The position numbers and the translations under genes are program-made. Below the pieces are notes generated by a model. The model saw nothing but the letters and a program-made list of their open reading frames with translations, ran no database searches and was not told the DNA's origin. 64,000 bases of DNA from Amia ocellicauda (lineage: Eukaryota > Chordata > Actinopteri > Amiiformes > Amiidae): positions 1,278,501 to 1,342,500 of the forward strand of contig NC_089863.1 in assembly GCF_036373705.1 (NCBI RefSeq). Reading direction: 5' to 3'. This document shows, one piece after another, positions 1 through 10,477 of the stretch. Position 1 is the first letter of the stretch. Every line of letters begins with the position of its first letter.

Positions 1-620
1 TTTTTCTAATTGGAGGGAGGAATTACATAGACCTCATGTTTCAGGTTCACGCTATAGCATAATCTCCAGCGCTGTGGTGAGACAGTTTACCCTAATATGC
101 GACCAAAATCCACTCCCTCTCTCCCCCGTTAAGCGTTTTCTTCGCTCTTTCGTTCCCTTGATCAAAGATGGAAACGAACCCACGGCCATACTTGTTAGGT
201 AACTTGACTAATTGATCGTTCTGATAATCTGATTTGTCAAGACGTCTGGGCTTATAGCCTGACGTTACCCTTTGTTAATACAGAATACAAACAAAATAAG
301 TTTCCTGATCTGTGCCTAAATGACATTTAATTTTGTTGGACGTGGTTTTCTTCATGATAAAATCCAGGAACAGTACAACTACCTTGATTGTTGAAATAAA
401 ATGTTGGATTAAAATATCAAGTTAATCTCTTGTGTGCCTCTTCATAAAGGTCTCACACAAACACAAGCACTTTCACTTTATTACTTTTACTTGTGGTACT
501 TCAGTTCACTTTTTTAAATGTATTCAATTATTGTCTGAATGGGAGACTTTTTACTTTAAGTTTTTGATAGAATATGTTTGTGTTTACTCAAGTGTAACTT
601 CCAACTACTTTACACACAGT
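1..620. other. AT-rich stretch without a recognisable gene
   Basis: No open frame here resembles a known protein. An AATAAA hexamer on the plus strand at 395-400 could be the polyadenylation signal of a gene lying to the left of the window, but no coding exon is visible to support this. Confidence 0.4.
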
Positions 621-1054
621 GATTGACAAACACAACACACACACACACACCGGACACTCTTTGATCTATGGGGCTCCACCCCTCCATTTTTGCCAGGGGT
701 GTCATTAGGCGTCACACTTTCCTGCGTTCCTGTAGGTGAGAAGTGAGCCGTTCACACCCACAGAGAGGAAGGGAAGGAGAAAATGAGAGGGCAACGGGGG
801 GGATGGGTCTCCTGCTTTGAGAAACGAGTGAAGGGGAAAAGAGATACGGAGGGAGAGTTTGTCTGGGTCTGTGTGTGAGTTTGTGTGTCTGTGTGTGTTT
901 TTCTGACAGTGTCTGTGAGACGGAGACAGAGGAGAAACGAGTGAAGGAAGCAAGAGATGTGGAGAGAAAGACAGAGGGGGAGTTTGTCTGTGTCTGTGAG
1001 TTTGTGTGCTTGTGTTGGTGTGTTCAAGTCTATGGGTTTGTGTAAGTGTGTTTC

Positions 1055-1101
<47 letters not shown>

Positions 1102-1281
1102 TTGTGCCTCATTAGCAAAGCTGATTGAAAAGTCTAATTGATCTGTGTTTCAGTGCTTCCTCCTGTACTTAACCCACCCATCACTACCCCCCAGGGGCAG
1201 AGGGGCTGTTAGCATCAAAGACAAACAGTCTCTTGTGTTGTTTATTTTTAAACTTCAAACACATTTGTTTCTTACACCCCC

Positions 1282-1320
<39 letters not shown>

Positions 1321-1720
1321 TAACATCACAGAGGGGCAGAGAGGGAGGGAGCAAAGGTATGGAGAGAAGAAGACCAAAAGAGAGGGAAAAGGACAGACAC
1401 AGAGAGGAGAGGAATAAGGGCAGGGGGGACAAGGAGGGAGAAAGACTGGATGAGAGAGAGAGGACAGAGAGAGACGTAGTCAATAAAGCTTTCTTGAACT
1501 TGGGAGAAGGGGACGGACAGGCAGAGACAGACAGCATGAGGAGAGAGAGAGAAAGACAGAGAGGGCGAGCGAGAGGGACAGAAACATCACACAAACACGC
1601 ACACTCTCTCACACACACAGCTAGAGGAAGCGCACAGACCACACAGATCGTTTTAGATATAAATAACTTTATTGCAGTGTATGCCAGACAGAGTTAGTAC
1701 TTTTTTAATATAAAAAACAA
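621..1720. repeat. Purine/pyrimidine-rich simple-repeat region
   Basis: Long GA-rich and GT-rich sequence includes a (GA)n run near 1058-1096 and a (CT)n run near 1289-1317. Open frames across it encode only low-complexity Ser/Leu/His or Arg/Glu peptides and are not genes. On the minus strand this could be distal 3' sequence of the her gene downstream of 2627. Confidence 0.6.
1668..1673 (-). promoter_or_regulatory. Candidate polyadenylation signal for the minus-strand her gene
   Basis: The plus strand reads TTTATT, so the minus strand reads AATAAA. It lies about 950 bp downstream of the her stop codon. A second AATAAA on the minus strand at 2063-2068, next to the (TA)n tract, is an alternative. 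Neither is proven; 3' end sequencing would decide. Confidence 0.35.
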
Positions 1721-2001
1721 ATCAAATCTCAGTCAGACCTGACGCACTCCACCGCGTCCCTTTAATGTAAACAGACGATGTCTCTAGGGAGCTCCGCCAC
1801 GCAGGCACAGCTCTGGGAGTGCAGTTCAGGGTCAAGGACAACCATTCACACGCAGAAGTGTCCGGCAGACAAAGCACACTGTTCCCAGCATGCCTTGCTG
1901 TGCCGCCTTCCACTCACATGTCTCAACAAAATACAAAATAAAGGTGCAAATCTAGCAAGAGAGGGAGGGAGAACCCTAAGGGACAGAAATAGGGAAGTTA
2001 A

Positions 2002-2009
<8 letters not shown>

Positions 2010-2054
<45 letters not shown>
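2010..2054. repeat. (TA)n microsatellite
   Basis: About 45 bp of uninterrupted TA dinucleotides, flanked by related TACA/TTTA steps. It lies in the presumed 3' UTR or flank of the her gene. Confidence 0.9.
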
Positions 2055-2058
<4 letters not shown>

Positions 2059-2238
2059 CAGATTTATTTATTTATATATATGTATATAAACACACACATC
2101 TGTGCAGCAGCTTAAAGAAATACAAGGTTAGGAGATTCGGTCAATCTTGTGCTTAAATGAGAAATCCTGGTCAAATTGTGCAGGAGAACGCAGTGAGAAG
2201 TGGAAGAAGGAAACACAGTGTAGAAGCACTCCAGCCGT

Positions 2239-2616
2239 CTCTCAGGACCAGGGCCGAGACCCTGCTGGACTGGACTGTGTCTCTCAGGACCAGGGCCGAG
2301 ACCCTGCTGGACTGGACTGTGTCTCTCAGGACCAGGGCCGAGACCCTGCTGGACTGGACTGTGTCTCTCGGGACCAGGGCCGAGACCCTGCTGGACTGGA
2401 CTGTGTCTCTCAGGACCAGGGCCGAGACCCTGCTGGACTGGACTGTGTCTCTCGGGACCAGGGCCGAGACCCTGCTGGACTGGACTGTGTCTCTGAGGAC
2501 CAGGGCTGAGACCCTGCTGGACTGGACTGTGTCTCTCGGGACCAGGGCTGAGACCCTGCTGTACTGGACTGTGTCTCTCAGGACCAGGGCCGAGACCCTG
2601 CTGGACTGGACTGGAC
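2239..2616. repeat. 42-bp minisatellite, nine copies, abutting the her stop codon
   Basis: Nine head-to-tail copies of exactly 42 bp begin at 2239, 2281, 2323, 2365, 2407, 2449, 2491, 2533 and 2575. Each starts CTCTCAGGACCAGGGC (with C/T and A/G variants) and contains CTGCTGGACTGGACTGTGT. The array starts about 10 bp beyond the stop codon of the minus-strand her gene, so it should be in that gene's 3' UTR. Single, related copies occur at 13168-13226 and 28669-28702. Confidence 0.95.
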
Positions 2617-2626
2617 TCTGCAGTGT

Positions 2627-4134
2627 CTACTGTGGCCAGGGTCTCCACACGGTGCGGTCTGTGAGGGCGGGGATCTCCGAGCCAGGCACTGCTGTCCTGG
2701 CACCGCCCATGGCCACCGACGTGGGCTGCCTCCTTTGCAGGGGGACGCCTGTACCGAGCTTCAGACAGTGAACGTGCAGAGGGTGCGCGACGGCGGGGGG
2801 TGGGAGTTTGTGGGGCTCTGGGGGCCAGGCTGAGTGGCCCAGGAGGGAGGTCTGAGTGGCAACCGGCAGCAGAGTCTCCCCGAGGAGGTGTGGGTGCGGG
2901 AGGGGGAGGGCACTGGGCAGGTGGAGGTCGCCCTGCAGGCATGTCCTCTCAGTGATGAACTGGCCGACCCTCAGCAGGCAGGAGCGCACCCCGTCGCCGT
3001 AGCTTCGCCGGCCCGCAGATGCGCCCTGTTGCGTCGGCTGCACCGCCCTCTCCCCTTCCTCCTCCTCCTCCTCCTCCTCTTCCTCCTCCACGCCTCTGCC
3101 TCTCCGCCTGCCCCCGGCCCTGGTCCCGCTGTCCCGGAGCTCCGCCTTCAGGAAGTTCACGACGCTCTCCAGGATCTCCGCTTTCTCCACCTTGGGGTTG
3201 CGCAGTTTCTGGGGAAGGCAGTCAACAAACACAGTTATCATCATGCTATTGTTGCTGTTGTTCATGTGTAGCCAGGTTGTAGTGCGGTTTAGTCCGGGTG
3301 CGCAGGCATGCTCTAAGTCTCACCTCGTCCCGGGTGCTGTCCAGCAGCAGGACCCGCAGCGTCTCCAGGCTGTGGTTGATCCGGTCCCGGCGGCGCTTCT
3401 CCATCAGCGGCTTGGGAACCTGCAGAGGCCGGGGACACAGCGACACGGCAGTCAGTGCCAGCCACACGTAGCTGCGATGTTAACAGCAGTAGTGGAGTAC
3501 TAGTGGAGTAGGAGTGTAGTAGTAGCCTCACGGTCTACTCATTACTAGCAGAATCAGTTGTTATCGAAAAGTATGTAGTAGAGTACATCGGAAACAATAA
3601 TGAAATCATGTTGATAACTGGTCAAACTGAGTTTTAAGACGAGATTTCCGACTAATCAACAGACTGAATTAATTAAAAACAATCAAATAAACGGAGGAAC
3701 TCAACTCCACATCCCATCTATTCTAAGATCTCTGTTATTCATTTCTTTATTTCTCTCTCTCTCTGGTCAGAAGGATTGTATGCATTATTTAGCCATGTGC
3801 TGGACTGGACCAGACCGCACCCTGTGCTCCGCTGCGCAACCGAGCCGAGCCGGCACAGGGTCGTCAGTAAATTGAACAGACAGATGCAGATGAAGGACAG
3901 CACTGTTTTAATGTAATGTTTAGTTTAGTTATTATTAATAATCTGGTAGGTATTAATGAGTGCAGAGGGATGAACAGCAGCAGAGACCCCGGAGGCTGAC
4001 AGAGGGACTGGCGATGGCACCATCTCCAATAAACACGATGAACCAATACAGTACATTGATCTCACGTTGCTATTTCGCTTCCTTACCCTCTTCCCCTCTT
4101 TCGGCTCCGGCAGCTGCGTGGCGGGGGGCTTCAT
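2627..4134 (-). CDS. her5: Hes/Her-family bHLH-Orange repressor, her1/her5 class
   Basis: Predicted 241-residue Notch-pathway transcriptional repressor. Exons on the minus strand: 4087-4134, 3324-3419 and 2627-3208, all phase 0 with GT-AG junctions. The bHLH domain (about residues 17-75) contains [13 protein letters not shown] with the proline typical of Hes basic regions, then [17 protein letters not shown] as helix 2. A run of about 11 Glu (89-99) from a CTC repeat separates it from an Orange-like segment near 117-150. The C-terminus carries WRPW (236-239), the Groucho/TLE-binding motif, followed by Pro-Gln rather than ending at it. Helix 1 and helix 2 resemble teleost Her5 most closely in my recollection; her1 is the other candidate. 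It is head to head with the hes7-class gene at 12208, as her1/her7 and her5/her11 are in zebrafish. The third exon fuses helix 2 and Orange without the intron present in the partner gene. Confidence 0.82.
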
Positions 4135-4309
4135 GATGCGATGCAATCCGAGCGCACAGCGGTGTGGGTCTCTGGGCGTGTGGCGAGCAGGAGTGCCAGG
4201 CTGGGGCATCGGGCCGGGACTTGTAGGGCAATTACCCACCAGACCACGCCCCCAACCCGGCCCCGCCCCGTCCCAGTGAAGCGCTCGGAGAGGTTCGCCT
4301 TTTCCAAGG

Positions 4310-4317
4310 TGACGTCA
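4310..4317. promoter_or_regulatory. CRE palindrome TGACGTCA upstream of the her5-like gene
   Basis: A perfect 8-bp cAMP-response element lies about 180 bp upstream of the her ATG, within a GC-rich stretch (4140-4350) that contains GC boxes such as CCCCGCCCCG. I see no TATA box. Sequence match only; the position fits a proximal promoter. Confidence 0.45.
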
Positions 4318-4570
4318 TCGGGCGCATCGCCTGTCCTGTGCATCTGGAAAACACGACCTGCACAGAGGTGTCAATCAAAATACGGCAATAATCATCATCA
4401 TCATCATCATCACTATAATCTTCATCACACAGCTGTTTGCTGAAGATGTAATGGGGCAAATAAAACTCCTCCGTCTAAAGCACAGAACCTGACATCCTCA
4501 TCCGTCACTGTGGCTCCACAGCGGGATGGAGGACTCACTCTCCTCGCTGGCGCCTCGGCAGAAACACAGA

Positions 4571-4604
<34 letters not shown>

Positions 4605-4618
4605 AAGACACAAACTGC

Positions 4619-4652
<34 letters not shown>

Positions 4653-4676
4653 CACCGACATACATACACAGACAAT

Positions 4677-4724
<48 letters not shown>

Positions 4725-4736
4725 GACACAAACTGC

Positions 4737-4771
<35 letters not shown>

Positions 4772-4786
4772 AAAGACACAAACTGC

Positions 4787-4821
<35 letters not shown>

Positions 4822-4836
4822 AAAGACACAAACTGC

Positions 4837-4868
<32 letters not shown>

Positions 4869-4965
4869 AAGACACAAACTGCCTCTCTCTCACACACACA
4901 CACACACACAAAGACACAAACTGCCTCTCTCTCACACACACACACACACACAAAGACACAAACTG

Positions 4966-5004
<39 letters not shown>

Positions 5005-5018
5005 AAGACACAAACTGC

Positions 5019-5058
<40 letters not shown>

Positions 5059-5140
5059 AAGACACAAACTGCCTCTCTCTCTCTCTCTCACACACACACA
5101 GACACCGACATACATACACAGACAATTATACACACACACA
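4571..5140. repeat. Compound CT/CA minisatellite
   Basis: Tandem units of roughly 40-60 bp are built from (CT)n, (CA)n and the constant core AAAGACACAAACTGCCT, which recurs about nine times. An imperfect longer repeat (GACACCGACATACATACACA) brackets the array near 4651 and 5101. It lies about 440 bp upstream of the her5-like start. Long frames through it encode Thr-His or Cys-Val repeats and are artefacts. Confidence 0.9.
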
Positions 5141-6510
5141 TCATGTGTCTTAGTCCAGACAGTACCACACTGCAGCCCTCAGTACAGAACCCACACAGCT
5201 GGACTCCGGTACCGAGAGAGCACATCACACACATCTGTGCCTCGACACACTTTCCATTGAGCAGTGAAAAAGCGCGGCGAGGACAATGCGCCCCCAGCCG
5301 GGCTCTGCGCAGGTGTGCGCATGATGGCGCTCAATGACTGCGCCCCCCCGCCCCGCAAATTAACCCGCTGCCCCCCGTCCGCGCTTTGAAGGCGATGGCG
5401 CACTCGGAGCCCCCCGTGTGAGGTGCGACATGAATAAACCAGCGCGACCCCAGAGAAACTAATAAGAGTCGCTTAGCCGGCCATTAGGGCAGTGGGAGGC
5501 GATGTGGGTCTCATTTCCATGATGCTCGATGGTCCTGCGATGTGTATTTGCGTGCAGATCAAAGGTCTGCGACATTCAACGATTGAAAAGGTGTTATTAC
5601 TTTACTGTCTAATATTTATTTTAACTTTCTAATATTAATTTGTCGTATTGAAGCTTGTTTTCGTGTTATTGATAGGCATAGTTATCGGCTGATCACTATA
5701 CATGCAAGTTCAAGGCGTGCATCGGTTGGCTTTCATGGTTTCTGAATGTTGTGGGCATAATTTGCAGTGGTGCTCAGGGGGGTGTTGCCAAAAAAGCAAC
5801 TCTGAATTGCATGAGAGAGAGAGGGAGAGAGAGGGAGAGAGAGAGGGAGGGAGTGAGACTGTGTTGCTGTGCTCGGGTGTGAGTCCAGGACTTTGAAGGT
5901 GTGGAGGGAAGGGTGTCGAGAGAGGGGCTGGCGGGAAACAAAGTCTGATTTTAGCAAAAGCCATTTACATAAGGTAACAGTTCCTTGCCCGGGAACTAGT
6001 TTTGAGGGGTTTCATTTGGAAAGCAATGGATCTGCAGGAGTGAATCTGCCGGTCGATCGTGTATTGATCTGATATCGACATCTTTCCTAGCGTTTCATCC
6101 TTCCTCTCCCCTTCCTTATCTCTCCTAGAAATAACCCAACGACAAGCCCAACCAGGGACAGCAATCCGCACAGATACACAGGACAGACACTGTGTCCACT
6201 AAACACACGTGCACATTCAGTCCTCAGTAAAGACGGATAGCTGGGACATTAGTCTGAGTGAAAGGTAATACTGTTTTAATATGGACTGGGTTATCTATGT
6301 AACACAAGATAAACTCTCAAATCTGAGCTTATTAATAATGAGTAAAAAGTCTCTTTAACCCTTACATACGAGTCCAGTGACCTCTTCTATTTACAACACA
6401 GTCAGCGTGCAGATAATCGATATAACTGCATTCAAATGTGTTAATCCTGCTTCCCATCCAATCCCACCGATCTGCTGTTACAGACAGAAATGACTCCATT
6501 TGCTCTTGAT
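5141..6510. other. Spacer without recognised gene
   Basis: GC-rich sequence at 5250-5450 becomes AT-rich beyond 5560. It contains a short (GA)n run near 5815-5850. No exon-like frame or known repeat family is evident to me. Confidence 0.4.
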
Positions 6511-6620
6511 TTACAGTTTTCCTCAATTGCGTACGAGCATTGAGTGGAACAATATTGTCAATTTTCAAAACAGGACTCAATGGCATTTTTCTAAACATGA
6601 ATGTAATTGCAAAATGAAAT
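6511..6620. mobile_element. DNA-transposon end-like fragment
   Basis: The segment beginning TACAGTTTTCCTCAATTGCG resembles the segments at 7711 (ACAGTTTTTCTCAATGGC) and 8322 (ACCGTTTTTCTCGATGGC), each followed by AT-rich sequence with repeated CAAAAC motifs. The shared ends suggest terminal repeats of one family of DNA transposon. The family is not identified with certainty. Confidence 0.35.
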
Positions 6621-6779
6621 ATTATTTCCACACCAGTAAATACATTCAACAAAAATATATACTGTCTTCAAAACAACTAATACATTTACCAGACATATAT
6701 ACTGTAGACAAAATACATCACAGTGCAGCACATCGTGTGCAGTACAATACTGTCATAGGCTGCGTAGGGTAGATATATT

Positions 6780-7373
6780 GGATATTGGAAACAGAGTGTT
6801 AGGGTATATTGTCAAAAGTGTAGAATTGAGAACAAGGGCAGTGATGTTCAGACTGTACAATGCACTAGTTAGAGCTCATCTGGATACTGTGGACAGTTCT
6901 GGGCTCCACACTTCAAGAAAGATATCGCTGCTCTAGAGGCAGTTCATAGGAGAGCAACCAGACTTATTCCAGGTCTGAAGGGAAAGTCCTACTGAGAGAC
7001 TGAGGACCTGAACCTTTTCACCCTGGAACAGAGGAGACTACGTGGGGACTTGATCCAAGTCTTCAAAATCATGAAGGGCATCGACCACATCAAACCAGAG
7101 GAGCTTTTACAGATCAGCAGGGACACACGCACCCGGGGACACAAATGGAAATTGGGCTTCAAGGCATTCAAGACAGAAAACAGGAGACACTTCTTCACAC
7201 AGAGAGGCGTCACAATCTGAACAAACTCCCCAGCGATGTGGCTGAAGAGACAATTTGGGAACATTCAAAAACAGACTGGATAGGATCCTTGATCACTTAG
7301 TTATTAATGGACACCAAACGAGCACGATGGGGCGAATGGGCTCCTCTCGACTGGACACTGTCTCATGTTCTGA
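6780..7373 (+). mobile_element. CR1-like LINE 3' fragment, copy 1
   Basis: A 5'-truncated non-LTR retrotransposon. Its frames, broken by stops and frameshifts, encode the C-terminus of a CR1/Jockey-clade reverse-transcriptase protein: LEQRRLRGDLIQVFKIMKGI, then a THTRGHKWKLGFKAFKTENR-like stretch, and finally an NRLDRILDHLVINGHQ-like tail. The 3' end carries ACTGTCTCATGTTCT. Copy 2 at 8854 is nearly identical over about 490 bp. An extra G in the run near 7133-7137 shifts the frame relative to copy 2. Confidence 0.8.
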
Positions 7374-8010
7374 TGATTGTGTGGGTGTGTTAAGTGTGTG
7401 GAAGGATTGTTGTCCTATAGCTGGAAAGCACTTTGGGGTCGCTATATACACTTGTGATGTAACTGTCCTGTTTGTTATTGTTGTTCACGGGGATGGAGGG
7501 GCAACCAGGAGCTGTCCATCATCCATGGTCCAGTGCGTGTCCATCCCCCCGCCACACTTCATCCTCTCCTCATGGCTCTTTCACGTGCAGGTGTCACCTC
7601 ACACCTGGGCTCGGGGGGGAGGGAGGTGTGAGCCATTATGCTCAATTGGGGGTGACAGAGAGAGAGAGAGAGGGAGAAGAGGGGGGGTTAAATATGAAGT
7701 GCATGTAAAATATAGTCACAGTTTTTCTCAATGGCATACAAGCATTGTTCTAGAAGGGTGACATGAGTATCTACAGCATAAAAGCAGTCATTTCATCATT
7801 ATGTCTTTGCCTTTGTCCTTTGATAGCACATCTCTGACATTGCTTTGCAAAACTGTAAATACAAATATAATCAGTGAATACAAAACGCACTCAAAAGTGT
7901 TTTGTTAGTTGCGGTTCATCTGCTCTGTCAGTCAGCAACTGCAAGGGCTCAAAAATCTAAATTAGACAATTAGTATTGGTCAATCAGCACAATATAATAT
8001 ATAATATATA
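7374..8010. other. Spacer between LINE copies with a second transposon-end-like segment
   Basis: No gene is recognised. A (GA)n-rich patch lies at 7650-7690. The segment from about 7711 resembles the DNA-transposon ends at 6511 and 8322. An AT-rich (TATAATATA)n patch at 7990-8010 precedes a transposase fragment. Confidence 0.4.
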
Positions 8011-8246
8011 TCATAGTGGGGTATTGGGCAGACACAGTGGAAGCTGGGAGAGGGAGAGGAGGAAGAGGAGGATGAGCCCATCAGAGAGGAGCAAGACATA
8101 TCTGATGAGATTCGAGCAGCAATAGTTGACCCTGTCATAAACCATGGACTGACCATGGCTGACGCTGGTCAACGTGTTCAGCCAAACCTGTCCAGATCTG
8201 CTGTGAGCTCGATCGTCCGAACCTTCAAGAGGGACAACCGGTAAAT
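8011..8246 (+). pseudogene. Decayed transposase N-terminal (helix-turn-helix) fragment
   Basis: A frame reading ISDEIRAAIVDPVINHGLTM and then ADAGQRVQPNLSRSAVSSIV resembles the helix-turn-helix N-terminus of IS630/Tc1-type transposases abundant in fish genomes. It is preceded by an acidic Glu-rich stretch. It stops at 8242 shortly after FKRDNR, and no downstream catalytic DDE/D region is present. The family call comes from recalled motif similarity only. Confidence 0.5.
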
Positions 8247-8321
8247 ACACCTCTAAGCCAGACCTCTAAGTGAGACGTGTGGAACTAGTCTGTTGGTCCC
8301 AATGTACTAAGCAAATTACAT

Positions 8322-8853
8322 TACCGTTTTTCTCGATGGCTTGAGTACGTTTGTCCGAACAGAATTCACTTTTTCAAAACAATGAACACACAGACCCAGA
8401 CTGAAACAAGTTGGCCAAAATGACTCATTTCATTTGCAGAATACATTGTGACTCTCAAAACATGAAATACTTGACAGAAAATCAGCTGCCTCCATCAAAA
8501 CACACAACTTGTTATCTAATGAAAAGGCCTTTCAATCAATTGTTACACAACGGCCCAATAAATACTAAATACCACCATCGATATACCCCTGTATGGTTGA
8601 GCCTCTTTTATACGTCTGTGCCATTTGTTGATACTATAACTATAGTATTTCATTGTGTCCGTTACAAATGCAATGATTCTGTAGATACAGAGAATACAAA
8701 TAAGATACTCCAGGCTGACAAATCAATCAAAGCAAAGCCATGTCAAAACAGGCAACACAATACAGTATACACCAGTCAGTCCATTCGTTCCTGTCAATCA
8801 GGTCACATGTTTTCATCAACATCGCACTGGATGCTTTCCCTCGCAATGGATAA
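8322..8853. mobile_element. AT-rich DNA-transposon flank
   Basis: Begins with an end-like ACCGTTTTTCTCGATGGC and continues as AT-rich sequence with repeated CAAAAC/CAAAAA motifs up to the second CR1 fragment. It probably belongs to the same decayed element as the transposase fragment at 8011-8246. It has no coding potential. Confidence 0.35.
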
Positions 8854-9375
8854 CAGAGCTCATCTGGATACTGTGGACAGTTCTGGGCTCCACACTTCAA
8901 GAAAGATATCGCTGCTCTAGAGGCAGTTCAGAGGAGAGCAACCAGACTTATTCCAGGTCTGAAGGGAATGTCCTACTGAGAGACTGAGGACCTGAACCTT
9001 TTCACCCTGGAACAGAGGAGACTACGTGGGGACTTGATCCAAGTCTTCAAAATCATGAAAGGCATCGACCACATCAAACCAGAGGAGCTTTTCCAGATCA
9101 GCAGGGACACACGCACCCGGGACACAAATGGAAATTGGGCTTCAAGGCATTCAAGACAGAAAACAGGAGACACTTCTTCACACAGAGAGGCGTCACAATC
9201 TGAACAAACTCCCCAGCGATGTGGCTGAAGAGACAATTTGGGGACATTCAAAAACAGACTGGATAGGATCCTTGATCACTTAGTTATTAATGGACACCAA
9301 ACGAGCACGATGGGGCGAATGGGCTCCTCTCGACTGGACACTGTCTTATGGTCTCATGTTCTTAATGCAGCGAGG
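8854..9375 (+). mobile_element. CR1-like LINE 3' fragment, copy 2
   Basis: Second 5'-truncated CR1-type fragment, nearly identical to copy 1 from the shared AGAGCTCATCTGGATACTG onward. It encodes GDLIQVFKIMKGIDHIKPEE and, in another frame, NRLDRILDHLVINGHQTSTM. Both copies share the same lesions, including a TGA where the consensus CR1 peptide has Trp ('GVTI-stop' for a GVTIWN-like motif). The 3' tail repeats TCATGTTCT. Confidence 0.8.
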
Positions 9376-10477
9376 AACAAATCTCCTTGCATGGCACATC
9401 CACATCCACATTCATTGCGTCTAGGAGAGACATTGAGTCGAGGATGTGGACAGAAATCATACACTCTCCACCTCCACACAGAGAAGAATTCCTCGATGGG
9501 ACTGAGAAAAGGAGAGGATGGAGGGAGAAATTGCATCGCCCTGGCCCTCAGCCTCTTACTCGGCCCATCCTTACAAGCAGCTCAGATGTGGGCTCTTTCA
9601 CGCATGAGGTTTTGCACACGTGCAGAAGAGGGTCACATCCATGTCAGCAATTTGTAGTAGATGTGACCGAATGTTTTCATCTTGTTTGACATGATTTACT
9701 CACCTGAGTTTTGTGTCTTTTGTAGAGAGTTTACTGTTTTCCAAAATTATTTTAAGTAAACAAAGCTTGGTCTGAGAACATGCGAGAGACAGGGAAAGAG
9801 AGCGAGAGAGAGAGAGAGAGAGAGAGGAACTGAGGGGGAGGAAAGGCCTGTTAATCTCCTGCTCCCCTCGCCTTCATTTCGAGCTGCAGTCGGGTGTCTT
9901 TGTGTTCTGTGTGGGTGTATGTCTGTGAAGAGTGGTCCCTGGTCTCCCACACCTGCACCCTCCCATGCCCCCACGCAGGGGCCCTTGGTGTGCTGGAGGC
10001 TGTTTTGTGTGTGGAAGAATGTGAGAGAGAGTGGGGAGGAGGATGAGTGGGTGGGTGTGTTGGAGGTGGGGGGTCACCTCGCTTGCCTGGGTCACTGAGG
10101 AAATGCAATTAGTGACATCTGCCCCCCTCCTCCCCGGGGTCACCTCCCACTCGGGTCCCCTGGAGTCCCGGCCAGTACAGCGGCCCAACGAGCGTGTCTG
10201 TCCGGGGCGGCGGGGCGGCGCGGCGCACTGACAATGGCCGCAGCCGGGGCAATAAACAGAGCACTACTGTGTAGCAGCAGCAGGTGTGCGAGGCTGTCCT
10301 CTAGTGGTCTGTTTGTGAACTGTGGGACATTAACTCTGCATGCATGTCCAGTGTGTGTGTATGCATGTATGTAGGCATGTATGTATTGTTATGGACGTCT
10401 TTCTCCAGCCGGTAGTCACTTGTAGGTCCAGTTTCAGGGGAGGGTTTGTAAGAAAAACAGCGCACTACGTGGGAATG
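9376..10477. other. Spacer without recognised gene
   Basis: Contains a (GA)n run near 9797-9826 and GT-rich patches. Short frames lack similarity to anything I know. No exon-like structure is seen. Confidence 0.4.

Noticed and set aside
2112-2942. 276-codon minus-strand frame through the 42-bp repeat
   Set aside because: It overlaps the her gene's last exon in a different frame and encodes a 14-residue repeat only because 42 is a multiple of three. The WRPW-ending frame is the real one.
4510-5337. Long Thr-His-Thr-His and Cys-Val-Cys-Val open frames
   Set aside because: They are translations of CA/GT and CT/GA repeats with no start, splice or homology support. The same applies to frames at 15.2-16.4, 17.4-18.9, 22.5-25.5, 29.4-30.4, 51.3-51.7, 54-55 and 59.6-60.5 kb.
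10467-10474. RBPJ/Su(H) site CGTGGGAA upstream of the hes7-class gene
   Set aside because: It sits just before a CR1 remnant, 1.7 kb from the ATG, unpaired, and an 8-mer of this kind is expected by chance in 64 kb. There is no evidence for Notch control from this site alone.
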